From NCBI GenBank assembly GCA_001282665.1, contig LN874947.1:170053-214203 (forward strand): 44,151 nt of DNA, read 5' to 3'. Shown here one piece after another: positions 1 through 8,472 of this stretch. The translations under genes were made by a program, and so were the position numbers. Position 1 is the stretch's first letter; each line of letters opens with the position of its first letter. The notes under the pieces were generated by a model. That model did not search any database. It saw only the letters and a list, made by a program, of their open reading frames with translations, and was not told where the DNA came from. Source of the stretch: Clostridiales bacterium mt11. Its GTDB lineage: Bacteria > Bacillota > Clostridia > Tissierellales > Tepidimicrobiaceae.

Positions 1-404
1 TTTTCAATTAGCATTTCGCCTATTCTTATATTTTCTTTATCCATTTCCGATATGTTTAATTGAAGTAACAAATTCTCCCTTAATGAAGGTAAATAGCTTA
101 TAAAGTTTTCATAGCTATATTCTTTTGTATTTTTATCCCGTTGGGGCTTATAACTAACATCATCGTATTTCCCAATATATTCTTTCCAATCGATTTCTTC
201 CCTTTCCTTGGCATAATCATCGATATTATCATATTCTTCCCCTGATTTTTCTACATCGAGCATAGGATTTTCTAGAATTTGTTTCTCCAAATATTCATTC
301 AATTCTTGACTGGTAAACTGGAGTAGTTGAATAGCTTGTCTTAATTCTGGCGTCATAACTAATTTTTGGACTTGTTCAAGAGCTAAGTTATATCCCAATT
401 TCAT
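1..404 (-). CDS. rpoN: RNA polymerase sigma-54 factor RpoN, N-terminal part (cut by window edge)
   Basis: I translated this by hand from ATG at 404 to the window edge; the frame stays open for about 134 codons. The protein begins MKLGYNLALEQVQKLVMTP and continues with ELRQAIQLLQFTSQELNEYL. This is the glutamine/leucine-rich activator-interacting region I of sigma-54, with its usual VMTPxLxQAIxLLQ motif. The acidic linker (region II) follows. The core-binding and DNA-binding regions lie outside the window. Sigma-54 directs RNA polymerase to -24/-12 promoters that need an enhancer-binding ATPase. A GGGAGTGAG ribosome site precedes the ATG. The gene has its own promoter at 464-492 and is separated from nupQ by a terminator. 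The identification is firm; only the length is unknown. Confidence 0.9.
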   Translation of the reverse strand, partial: MKLGYNLALEQVQKLVMTPELRQAIQLLQFTSQELNEYLEKQILENPMLDVEKSGEEYDNIDDYAKEREEIDWKEYIGKYDDVSYKPQRDKNTKEYSYENFISYLPSLRENLLLQLNISEMDKENIRIGEMLIE

Positions 405-463
405 TAAGCTCACTCCCACCATTATTAATAATATTAATAGATAATTATTCACCTATTACTGTT

Positions 464-492
464 ATTATACCAAAATACTTGTTAAAGTACAA
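464..492 (-). promoter_or_regulatory. Sigma-A-type promoter for rpoN
   Basis: On the minus strand, TTGTAC (492-487) and TATAAT (469-464) are 17 bases apart. A TG one base upstream of the -10 gives an extended -10 element. It points toward rpoN, whose start codon is about 60 bases downstream. Confidence 0.7.
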
Positions 493-510
493 AATCATTT
501 GTTATTCGAC

Positions 511-548
511 AAAAAAACTTTTGACCTCTATTGAAGTCAAAAGTTTTT
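511..548 (-). terminator. Terminator after nupQ
   Basis: The stem AAACTTTTGAC / GTCAAAAGTTT has a 10-base loop and is followed on the minus strand by a run of seven T. It lies directly after the nupQ stop and before the rpoN promoter. A/T runs on both sides make it potentially bidirectional. Confidence 0.85.
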
Positions 549-554
549 ATATTT

Positions 555-1520
555 TTATCTTTCAGATTTATCGTAGGGAATTCCTTCTGCTTTAGGTGCT
601 CGAGATTTCTTTGAAGTAAATGCCAACACTACCATTGTAGCTAAATAGGGCATCATCTTGTAATATGTTTGTTCGATTCCTAAATTATATAAAAATGGTA
701 TTAGGGAAACCGAATATGCTAATGTCCTAAATAAAGCAAAGAACAAAGCTGCAAAGAAAATTTTAACTGGCCTCCACTGTCCAAAAATCATTACTGCTAA
801 AGCTAAGAAACCAAATCCTGCAACACCTGTATGACCATTTACATTTCCGTCCATAACCCCAACGGAGTAGAAAAAACCACCGATTCCACCTAGAATACCA
901 GAAATAGTAGTGCCAGCATATCTCATCTTATAGACGTTTATACCTACAGAGTCTGCTGCATGAGGATGCTCCCCACAGGCTCTAAGTCTAAGCCCAAATT
1001 TTGTCTTATAGAACACTATAATTGAGATAACAAATATGATTAAACTGATTATAACCGTTAGATAGGTCCTTTGAAAAAACATGGGTCCTATTATGGGTAT
1101 TTTCCCTAAAACAGGTATTTCTTTAATATAAAAATTTACATTTGTTGTAATTCCATCGGAACTAAAAAACATTTTAGCAAATAATAAAACAGCCGCAGGG
1201 ATTAGCATATTTAAAGCAGTTCCTGTAATAACTTGATCTGCTTTCATATTAATTGCAGCAAAAGATAAAAGTAATGAATATAATAGGCCTGCAACTGCTG
1301 CAACTAACATTGCTAAAAGCAAAATTACTTGAGGATTTAAACCTAAATCCTGTAATGCATAAACAAACAAGGCACCAAAAAAAGCACCAAAAAGCATTAT
1401 ACCTTCAAGGGCAATATTTACAACGCCTCCTACCTCGCTAAACATTCCACCTAAAGCTACAAGAAGCAATGGCATTGCTACAGGAAGCATATTTTGAATT
1501 ATATAATAAAGCGTCTTCAT
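555..1520 (-). CDS. nupQ: Nucleoside-type ABC importer, permease NupQ-like
   Basis: A 321-residue polytopic membrane protein of the branched-chain-amino-acid/ribose permease type (LivH/RbsC superfamily). It has about nine hydrophobic segments and the cytoplasmic coupling stretch RACGEHPHAADSVGINVYKM. That stretch is typical of the second permease of BMP-family purine nucleoside importers (B. subtilis NupQ, formerly YufQ). It is the last gene of the nupN-O-P-Q run, and its ATG overlaps the stop of nupP by one base (TAATG), which implies translational coupling. A GGAGG site lies within the end of nupP. Substrate (guanosine or other nucleosides) is inferred from family and order only. Confidence 0.85.
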   Translation of the reverse strand: MKTLYYIIQNMLPVAMPLLLVALGGMFSEVGGVVNIALEGIMLFGAFFGALFVYALQDLGLNPQVILLLAMLVAAVAGLLYSLLLSFAAINMKADQVITGTALNMLIPAAVLLFAKMFFSSDGITTNVNFYIKEIPVLGKIPIIGPMFFQRTYLTVIISLIIFVISIIVFYKTKFGLRLRACGEHPHAADSVGINVYKMRYAGTTISGILGGIGGFFYSVGVMDGNVNGHTGVAGFGFLALAVMIFGQWRPVKIFFAALFFALFRTLAYSVSLIPFLYNLGIEQTYYKMMPYLATMVVLAFTSKKSRAPKAEGIPYDKSER

Positions 1521-2662
1521 TATTTTGCCTCCTTTATATCATTAGCTAATTCCTTTTTTCCAATACGTTTTTTAAAAAATCTAGCTAGAGCTTCATTCAT
1601 GGCCATAGCAAATGCTGAGAAGTAAATGATAACAGCTATAACCACATCTATGATCTCTGGCTTATAGCCTACAAGACTTGCTAAAGTTCCACCACGTTGT
1701 ATATGGGATACAAATATTGCCGAAAATATGGTTCCTATTGGATGAGAATTTCCAAGAAGTGCAACAGCAATACCATTGAAACCATTAGCTGCAATAATAT
1801 TAATAGGCTCGTAGGTCATACTACTACCTGCGATAGCCGATGGAGCAAGTATTGCAAAAGCTCCTCCAAGACCTGAAAGACCACCAGCAATTATCATGGT
1901 AATGATGATATTTCTTTTACCTTTCATTCCAGCATATTCACTAGCAAATTTATTGAAACCTGTCGCCTTTAATTCATAACCAAAGGTAGTTTTTTGAAGT
2001 ACAATATAAAGCACTATTCCAATAAGAATTGCTAAAACAATTCCCCAGTTTACATTGGAATTAGCTATACCAAGGGATGGAATCTGCACACTAGCTGGCA
2101 AATAGTTGGTTCTAGTTTGATCATATTTATACATAACAGAACTATGTTGAATTGCCATATCCACTAGATACATTCCTATATAGTTAAACATTATAGATGT
2201 GATTACTTCATTTACATTTAAAAAGGCTTTAAAAATACCTGGTATAAATCCCCAAATCATTCCTCCTATCATTCCTGCTAAAATAGCTACTATCCAATGT
2301 ATACTTGGAGGCAATTTCCACATAAACCCTACATATATAGCAAAAAACATTCCCATAGTATATTGTCCCGAAGATCCTATATTAAATAGACCCATTTTAA
2401 AAGCAAATCCAACGGATAATCCTGTCATGAGTATAGGTGTAGCAAAATAAAATACATCTGCTATACGGCTGAATCCTCCAAGGGCTACATATTTAAATCC
2501 TGCACCAGCATTTTCTGGTATTGCAATTAACATTATAAGGAAACCAAAAATAAGACCTAAAATAATTGCCATAAATGCGGAGGAAAATGAAGCAAAACCA
2601 CCATTGTTAATCAATTTCTTAAAACTAAATTTATTTTTATTTGAATTTATTTTATCTTGCAT
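1520..2662 (-). CDS. nupP: Nucleoside-type ABC importer, permease NupP-like
   Basis: A 380-residue membrane permease of the same superfamily as its neighbour NupQ. The coupling motif LKATGFNKFASEYAGMKGKR is visible in the second half, and a basic, Asn/Lys-rich cytoplasmic leader precedes the first membrane segment. I start it at ATG 2662 (MQDKINSN), eight bases after AAAGGAG. A longer frame would begin at a TTG at 2668. Either way the start lies inside the end of nupO, an 11-base overlap that couples the two genes. With NupQ it should form the heterodimeric channel. Confidence 0.85.
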   Translation of the reverse strand: MQDKINSNKNKFSFKKLINNGGFASFSSAFMAIILGLIFGFLIMLIAIPENAGAGFKYVALGGFSRIADVFYFATPILMTGLSVGFAFKMGLFNIGSSGQYTMGMFFAIYVGFMWKLPPSIHWIVAILAGMIGGMIWGFIPGIFKAFLNVNEVITSIMFNYIGMYLVDMAIQHSSVMYKYDQTRTNYLPASVQIPSLGIANSNVNWGIVLAILIGIVLYIVLQKTTFGYELKATGFNKFASEYAGMKGKRNIIITMIIAGGLSGLGGAFAILAPSAIAGSSMTYEPINIIAANGFNGIAVALLGNSHPIGTIFSAIFVSHIQRGGTLASLVGYKPEIIDVVIAVIIYFSAFAMAMNEALARFFKKRIGKKELANDIKEAK

Positions 2663-4199
2663 CGTCAATCTCCTTTACCACATCTCGTTTCGCACCTGAC
2701 ATGTAAAGTCCAAGCTCCTGTACATCTATAGCTTTAGGGTCTAATTCCCCAACAATTTCTCCTTCATATATAACCAAAATACGATCTGAGACATTCATTA
2801 CTTCATCTAATTCTAAAGACACTAAAAATACTGCCTTCCCCTTATCTCTACTTGCTATAAGTTGTTTGTGTACATATTCTATAGCCCCTACATCCAGTCC
2901 TCTTGTAGGCTGTACTGCTACTAAGAGATCATGTTCCTTATCTATTTCCCTTGCAATAATTGCCTTTTGTTGATTACCACCTGACATAGACCTTGCTATA
3001 GTTATAGGTCCTTGACCAGATCTAATATCATATTTTTCTATAAGACCTTCAGCATATTTCCTCACTGCATCAAATTTAATAAATCCATTTTTCTGAAATT
3101 CGTCTTGCCAGTATCTCTGTAGTACTAAGTTTTCTTCCAATTTATAATCTAAAACCAAGCCGTGTTTATGTCTATCTTCTGGAATATGACTCATGCCTTG
3201 AATGGATCTTTCTCTAATAGAAGCTTTGGTTATATCTTTACCTTTTAAGATAATGCTTCCAGAACTAACCTTATCTAGCCCTGTTAATGCATTTACAAGC
3301 TCAGTTTGTCCATTTCCATCGATACCAGCTAAACAAACTATTTCTCCAGCTCTAACATCAAAGGACACATTCTTTACCGCATCTTTTTTATGAGTTTTAG
3401 ATGCTACACTTAAATTTCTAGCAGAAAGTACCACATCTCTAGGTATACTTTCCTTTTTATCTACTTTAAAATTAATATCTCTACCTACCATCATTCTTGA
3501 AAGTTCTTCTTTAGTTGTATCTTTAATATCTACAGTTCCAATATACTTTCCCTTTCTAAGAACTGTACATCTATCTGCAACTTCCATTATTTCATTTAGC
3601 TTATGGGTAATGAAAAGTATGGACTTCCCTTCCTCTGCAAACCCTCTCATAATATCTAATAATTCCTTGATTTCTTGAGGAGTTAAAACAGCAGTAGGTT
3701 CATCAAATATTAAAATTTCATTTTCCCTGTAGAGCATCTTTAAGATTTCTACTCTTTGCTGCATCCCTACAGTTATATCTTCAATTAAAGCATCTGGATC
3801 TACCTTAAGTCCATATCTTTCACTAAGAGCCATAACCTTTTTCCTAGCTTCTTGCTTTTGAAGAAAACCTGCCTTATTAGGTTCCACTCCTAGGATAATG
3901 TTTTCTAAGACAGTAAAAATTTCCACCAGTTTAAAATGCTGGTGAACCATTCCAATTCCTAAATCATTAGCATCATTAGGATTATTAATTTGTACAACTT
4001 GACCATTTTTTCGTATTTCACCTTTTTCAGGCTGGTATAGGCCAAAAAGTACGGACATAAGTGTAGACTTACCTGCACCATTTTCTCCTAATAGTGCATG
4101 TATCTCACCTTTTCTCAATTTTAAAGTAATATTATCATTGGCAATAATACCCGGAAATTCTTTTGTAATATTAAGCATTTCAATAATATAATTTTCCAC
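2652..4199 (-). CDS. nupO: Nucleoside-type ABC importer, duplicated ATPase NupO-like
   Basis: A protein of about 515 residues with two ABC ATPase domains in one chain, as in NupO/YufO, RbsA and MglA. The first domain has a full Walker A (GENGAGKS), a signature region around TVGMQQRVEILK and Walker B ILIFDEPTAVLTP. The second has a degenerate Walker A (GIDGNGQTE) and the signature MSGGNQQK, which is usual for this group. I prefer the GTG at 4199 (MENYIIEMLNITKEF) because AGAGG lies just upstream. An ATG at 4214 would add five residues but has no ribosome site, only an A-rich stretch. The gene lies 125 bases after nupN, separated by a hairpin. Confidence 0.88.
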   Translation of the reverse strand: MENYIIEMLNITKEFPGIIANDNITLKLRKGEIHALLGENGAGKSTLMSVLFGLYQPEKGEIRKNGQVVQINNPNDANDLGIGMVHQHFKLVEIFTVLENIILGVEPNKAGFLQKQEARKKVMALSERYGLKVDPDALIEDITVGMQQRVEILKMLYRENEILIFDEPTAVLTPQEIKELLDIMRGFAEEGKSILFITHKLNEIMEVADRCTVLRKGKYIGTVDIKDTTKEELSRMMVGRDINFKVDKKESIPRDVVLSARNLSVASKTHKKDAVKNVSFDVRAGEIVCLAGIDGNGQTELVNALTGLDKVSSGSIILKGKDITKASIRERSIQGMSHIPEDRHKHGLVLDYKLEENLVLQRYWQDEFQKNGFIKFDAVRKYAEGLIEKYDIRSGQGPITIARSMSGGNQQKAIIAREIDKEHDLLVAVQPTRGLDVGAIEYVHKQLIASRDKGKAVFLVSLELDEVMNVSDRILVIYEGEIVGELDPKAIDVQELGLYMSGAKRDVVKEIDDAR

Positions 4200-4245
4200 T
4201 TTGACCTCTTCCATTTTTTATATTTTTTTATTTTCATTTTATACC

Positions 4246-4278
4246 GAAAATGAGGGATACAAATCCTCCCTCATTCTC
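4246..4278 (-). other. Strong intercistronic hairpin between nupN and nupO
   Basis: On the minus strand GAGAATGAGGGA pairs with TCCCTCATTTTC across a 9-base loop (one G-T pair). No T-run follows directly, so it is not a classic terminator. Between a binding-protein gene and its transporter genes, such hairpins commonly protect the 3' end of the upstream message and lower downstream expression. That role is inferred here. Confidence 0.65.
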
Positions 4279-4323
4279 AATATTTATCTTAATAAAATTT
4301 AAGCCAAATGGCAAATAGTCTAA

Positions 4324-5505
4324 TTATCTTGTAGTAACTGTAACTTTTTTAAGATTTAGTTCACTAGTAAGTTCTTCTGCAGTAGCATATCCTGTTGAAT
4401 CTGCAATTTGTATTTGACGAATAGGTTTAACTGTGCCATCTACTAATTTTGCAAATACTTCTTCATATTTTTCCTTAGTGAATTTTTCAAATCTATCAAA
4501 TGCATCTGCATTATCATCACCTATTACAACAGTTGGAAGGCTAACTCCATCATTGTCAGCACTGAAATATGTAGTTTTACCTGCATAATTATCCCAACTA
4601 TCTGTTTTATAAATAGAATCTAAAACAGCTATTACTGATGCTGCAAGACCTTTTGTAGCAGAAGTTATAACAGTTTCACTATCATATCTTTGGTCTACGT
4701 CTACACCAATAACTTTTCCTTCAGCTTCGCTAGCTGCTGACATAACTGATTTACCTACTGAACCACCACAAGCAAATATTACTTGTGCACCTTCTTGATA
4801 CATAGCCTTTGCAGTTGATTTGTTAGTATCAGTTTCGGCAAAATCTCCAGTATAGTGATATATTGCTTTTATAGCGCCATCTTCAAGCCCTAATTCTTCA
4901 GCTGCATCCTCAGCTCCTTGAAGATACCCGTATCCAAAAGCTTGTACAGCTGGAACTGCCATACCACCCATAAATCCAAGATTAGTCATGCCATCCATAA
5001 CTGCTGCATATCCTGCAAGGTATCCAGATTGTTCTTCTGAATATTTTATACTTGCAACATTATCTTTGATTTCTTCAGTATAGTCATCAGCTGGATGAGG
5101 TGCTCCATCTAGAAGTATGAATTTAACTTCTGGATATTTTGTTTGAGCTTCATATATTGGAACTTCAAATAAAAATCCTGGTGTTACTATAACCTTTGCG
5201 CCGCCTTGTACTGCAAGGTCAATAGCTGCTAAATATCCAGCATCTGATGCTTCTTCTGGTTTAATATAAGTATGCGTTATATTGTTTTCCTCAGTGAAAG
5301 CAACTACACCTTCCCAAGAGCCTTGGTTAAATGATTTGTCATCAATGTTACCTTTGTCAGTAATCAAAGCAATTTCATGTCCACTAGCTTTATCTCCGCC
5401 ATCTGCTTCTGGCTTTTGAGCTTCATTAGCATCTTTATTACCACAGCCAACTAAGCTCATTAAAACTAGAACAATTATCAAAGAGCTTGCTATAAACTTT
5501 TTCAT
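4324..5505 (-). CDS. nupN: BMP-family substrate-binding lipoprotein (NupN-like)
   Basis: A 393-residue precursor with a lipoprotein signal peptide: MKKF, a hydrophobic core and lipobox LVGC, with the lipidated cysteine at residue 21. The mature part opens with an Asp/Glu/Lys-rich tether, then the family signature DKGNIDDKSFNQGSWEG. The BMP/PnrA-type nucleoside-binding fold follows. It is the first gene of the importer, with a GGGGGG ribosome site and its own promoter at 5549-5577. It is held on the outer face of the membrane and should deliver nucleosides to NupPQ. Family and order are clear; the exact ligand is not. Confidence 0.88.
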   Translation of the reverse strand: MKKFIASSLIIVLVLMSLVGCGNKDANEAQKPEADGGDKASGHEIALITDKGNIDDKSFNQGSWEGVVAFTEENNITHTYIKPEEASDAGYLAAIDLAVQGGAKVIVTPGFLFEVPIYEAQTKYPEVKFILLDGAPHPADDYTEEIKDNVASIKYSEEQSGYLAGYAAVMDGMTNLGFMGGMAVPAVQAFGYGYLQGAEDAAEELGLEDGAIKAIYHYTGDFAETDTNKSTAKAMYQEGAQVIFACGGSVGKSVMSAASEAEGKVIGVDVDQRYDSETVITSATKGLAASVIAVLDSIYKTDSWDNYAGKTTYFSADNDGVSLPTVVIGDDNADAFDRFEKFTKEKYEEVFAKLVDGTVKPIRQIQIADSTGYATAEELTSELNLKKVTVTTR

Positions 5506-5548
5506 TTTATACCCCCCTATTTAATTTAAAAATTTACAACTACAAATA

Positions 5549-5577
5549 ATTATAACGTAATTATAGCAAAATTACAA
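5549..5577 (-). promoter_or_regulatory. Promoter of the nup operon
   Basis: Minus-strand TTGTAA (5577-5572), a 17-base spacer and a perfect TATAAT (5554-5549). The predicted leader is only about 35 bases, too short for a riboswitch, so purine-riboswitch control is not supported. Confidence 0.75.
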
Positions 5578-5603
5578 CTGATATACTTTACAAATCTATT
5601 GTA

Positions 5604-5643
5604 AAAAAACACTCCAAGTACCCTTGGAGACTTGGAGTGTTTT
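5604..5643 (-). terminator. Terminator of the glycine reductase operon
   Basis: AAAACACTCCAAGT pairs with ACTTGGAGTGTTTT around a 10-base loop and is followed by a T-run on the minus strand. Its first arm begins inside the grdD stop codon, so it ends the operon immediately. Confidence 0.9.
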
Positions 5644-6826
5644 AACAATCATTCTTTTCCTGAGAAACATACCCTGCTTTTCCTAATATCTCAACAGCTT
5701 TATCCACTTTTTCTTCACTTACCATAACTATTGGCCCAGTGCAACCCATTCCTGATTCTGCATAGATACCTTCTTTCCATAATACTTTAACGGCATCTTC
5801 TAGTTCCATAATATCTATACCTGCGATTGTACCTGTTACAGTTTCCTTTGGTGGGGCTGTTACTTCTTCATCATCTTCTTCTGATTTTTTAGTATCTTTT
5901 GTTAATCCCTTTAATATATCTTTAAGTCCTGCTTTGTTGGCTTTTACAAATTCAGATTTAGCTACATCCTTCACATTGCCTTTAATCATGCTTGCACCAT
6001 AGCTTATTGCATTAGCTATAACTGGTACTCCAGAAGCTCTTGAAACAATTAAAACTACTCTACCATAATCTTCTCCAATTCCAGGTCCATATCCATATCC
6101 TAATGATTCATAACTTCCTCCAGTTGTAAATGAGGAAAATACTTTCATCAATATGTTACCTGTTAATGTATCTGTAACCATTACATCTGGTACTCCAGCA
6201 AGTAAATCGTTACCTCTCATAACGGAGCCACCATCTGCCCTCATGGATTCAGTAAAGTTGATATTATATCCTTTACTATCCAATTCCTTGAAAGCTCTTT
6301 CTACTTGTCTTGCTCCATCAACGTTTAATATACCAACTGTTGGATTTTCAATTCCCATAGTCTTTGCTGCTATAATACCGTATATACCATTCTTAACCAT
6401 AGCTTCGACTCTATGTGGAGAAGATGTACCTGTAGTTGTTGCGATAATCATTTCTCTACCTTTTCCAGGTGTTACAACCCTACCTACAGTAGAAACTCCT
6501 ATTGGAAAGCTATAATGCATTGTAACACATGCACCTATTTCTCCATTATCCAATAGTTCTTCCATCTTTTTATATCCTTCTTCTTCTGTTTCAGCGATTA
6601 CTTGGGTTAGTTTACTATCTACTTTCGGTCCTATTAGTACTACTTCCATTGATGGATCTCTTTCTTGAGCTATTTCTGCACCTTTTACCATGTTTTCTAT
6701 ACCATGTTCACTGCCTAAAGTAGTCACACCTACTCTAACCTTTTCACCAAATTGACCAGTTTCCATTGCATCTGCTATATCGTTAAAAACTTTACCAATC
6801 ATATTCTTTACATTGTTTTCTGCCAT
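5642..6826 (-). CDS. grdD: Glycine reductase complex component C, alpha subunit GrdD
   Basis: A 394-residue PlsX-like protein. With GrdC it accepts the carboxymethyl/ketene-level intermediate from selenoprotein A and uses phosphate to release acetyl phosphate. Two cysteines stand out, C100 in GEIGACVTMHYSF and C362 in AESGMGCTGP. Their positions fit the two conserved GrdD cysteines implicated in acetyl-thioester chemistry. I start at ATG 6826 (MAENNVKNM), which follows AGAGGTGATAAA; a longer frame to 6862 would run into grdC. There is a 10-base gap after grdC. It is the last gene of the operon. A Lys/Asp/Glu-rich linker around residue 310 separates the two lobes. Confidence 0.93.
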   Translation of the reverse strand: MAENNVKNMIGKVFNDIADAMETGQFGEKVRVGVTTLGSEHGIENMVKGAEIAQERDPSMEVVLIGPKVDSKLTQVIAETEEEGYKKMEELLDNGEIGACVTMHYSFPIGVSTVGRVVTPGKGREMIIATTTGTSSPHRVEAMVKNGIYGIIAAKTMGIENPTVGILNVDGARQVERAFKELDSKGYNINFTESMRADGGSVMRGNDLLAGVPDVMVTDTLTGNILMKVFSSFTTGGSYESLGYGYGPGIGEDYGRVVLIVSRASGVPVIANAISYGASMIKGNVKDVAKSEFVKANKAGLKDILKGLTKDTKKSEEDDEEVTAPPKETVTGTIAGIDIMELEDAVKVLWKEGIYAESGMGCTGPIVMVSEEKVDKAVEILGKAGYVSQEKNDC

Positions 6827-6836
6827 TTTATCACCT

Positions 6837-8375
6837 CTAATCCTGAAGTAGATGAGAAGCAAAATCTCTCATAGCTTCAGCTACAAGTTTCCTAACTTCC
6901 TCTTCTGATACACCTTTTTCCTCATCTGCTTTTCCTGGATTCTTTTCTACTACAATAGACACACCATCAAATAAATTGGTCATTCTTCCTAAGAATAAAC
7001 TTCCTTTACCTATTATCATAGCATTTTTTATTTTACCTTCTAGAATATCTTCTCTAGCAAATCCTAAGAATGGTACTCCAGATGGAATATGACCTTGAGT
7101 TGGTGCCCAACCTTCCATACCATGTTTTTCTATGAAATCTTTTATTTGAGCTCTTTCAAGATCCTTTCTCATTACTCCTAATGCACCAATCATCTTATAG
7201 TTTGCATTTGGTACATCTCCTGCTCCTGCTGGTTTTGTTACGTCTGGATTTTGCATTTCTACTGAATATTTGTCTATATCAGTTATCTTTAGATTTCCTT
7301 TATCTAAAGGTGCAGTTACTAGAGCAGTCATTACTGCTTGTGGTGAAGAACCTGTTCCAACTGTATGTCTTCCAACTAAGTCTGTTCTTAGTATTGGGTT
7401 AACACCATCATTTTCGCCTATTAATACAGCGAAACCGCCTATTACGTCTTCAAGAACTGGCATATCTTTTTCAACGTGATTTTTACCATTCATACCAAGT
7501 TTAGCTGTTGAACCACCAGATATAACTACTACATTTTTGAATGTTCCTGCTTGTACTAATGAAGATGCTACTATTAAAGAGTGAGTTGGTGCTGCACAGA
7601 ATCCTCTTGTATCTGAACCAGTAGCATTTTTAAATCCAACTAATTCAGCTATGGATTTAGCAAAGTTTCCTCCACCTCTTTGGTTCATATCCCCGCAAGC
7701 TTCTTCTGAACATTCTATTACATATTCAACGTCTTCAGGATTGATATCATTTTTAGCAACAAGGTTTAACCCTGCTAAAACTCCTGAAGCTTTACATACA
7801 AGGTTTTCAAATAACACATGAGCTGTTAAGTTAGTATCTACATCATGAGCTCTTTTTACACAGCCAACTATCTTACCATCAAGATATAGTGCTTCTGCTC
7901 CTTGTTCATTAATTAATTTTTCAACTTCAGCTAACTCTTCACCAGTTTTAAGTCTAGCTACTAAATCATCATTAATAAGAGGATGTTTCTCTAATTTTGC
8001 TTTTACCTCTTCAGTATATTCTTTTGTTAATTTAACTAAATCAAAGGTATCAACTATTTTTACTAGTCCAATGAACTCATCTTCTGGCATCATTTCGCCA
8101 TACTTACCATTTCTGCTAGCGTTTTCTAAAGGTTTATCATACCAAGGTTGTGCATATTCTCTTAAATCTTCTGGTCTCATGTTTCCAATATAAACTTGGT
8201 TTGGTATATAGTTTACTGCTTCTTCAAAACTACGTAAATGGTTTGGTAATTTTTTTAGATATTCTGAGTTTGGATTGATTACCCTTTCTGTAGATTGGGT
8301 TGTTCCATTATGGATAACCATATCTTCAGCATGTACTAATACATAACTAGTGCCTTTTACTACAGGATAATTCAT
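6837..8375 (-). CDS. grdC: Glycine reductase complex component C, beta subunit GrdC
   Basis: A 512-residue subunit related to FabH/thiolase-fold enzymes and the partner of GrdD in acetyl phosphate formation. The segment GDMNQRGGGNFAKSIAEL is followed by TRGFCAAPTHSLIVASSL, with a candidate active cysteine placed as in ketoacyl-synthase III. The C-terminal half has Gly-rich loops (GNGKNH, IPSGVPFLGFARED). The start MNYPVVKGTSYVLVH follows GGAGGTG by five bases. The length matches the family. It is separated from grdB by 97 bases that hold a long perfect hairpin. Confidence 0.93.
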   Translation of the reverse strand: MNYPVVKGTSYVLVHAEDMVIHNGTTQSTERVINPNSEYLKKLPNHLRSFEEAVNYIPNQVYIGNMRPEDLREYAQPWYDKPLENASRNGKYGEMMPEDEFIGLVKIVDTFDLVKLTKEYTEEVKAKLEKHPLINDDLVARLKTGEELAEVEKLINEQGAEALYLDGKIVGCVKRAHDVDTNLTAHVLFENLVCKASGVLAGLNLVAKNDINPEDVEYVIECSEEACGDMNQRGGGNFAKSIAELVGFKNATGSDTRGFCAAPTHSLIVASSLVQAGTFKNVVVISGGSTAKLGMNGKNHVEKDMPVLEDVIGGFAVLIGENDGVNPILRTDLVGRHTVGTGSSPQAVMTALVTAPLDKGNLKITDIDKYSVEMQNPDVTKPAGAGDVPNANYKMIGALGVMRKDLERAQIKDFIEKHGMEGWAPTQGHIPSGVPFLGFAREDILEGKIKNAMIIGKGSLFLGRMTNLFDGVSIVVEKNPGKADEEKGVSEEEVRKLVAEAMRDFASHLLQD

Positions 8376-8416
8376 ATTTACACCTCCATAATTTATTGTG
8401 TATATTTATATATAGC

Positions 8417-8449
8417 CTTAAAATGGGTGATAATATCACCCATTTTAAG
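8417..8449 (-). other. Perfect palindromic hairpin between grdB and grdC
   Basis: The sequence CTTAAAATGGGTGATA and its complement form a stem of about 15 bp almost without a loop. The following bases (GCTATATATA) lack a T-run. It is probably an mRNA-stabilising or processing stem rather than a full terminator, because grdC and grdD must still be made. The function is inferred. Confidence 0.65.
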
Positions 8450-8472
8450 TTTATCTACCTATCTTATAAATA

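Noticed and set aside
5506..5548. Purine riboswitch controlling nup
   Set aside because: The promoter lies so close to nupN that only about 35 leader bases remain, too few for the aptamer.
6153..6515. Plus-strand open frame of 120 codons opposite grdD
   Set aside because: It is antisense to a certain gene, has no ribosome site, and its composition mirrors the grdD codon pattern.
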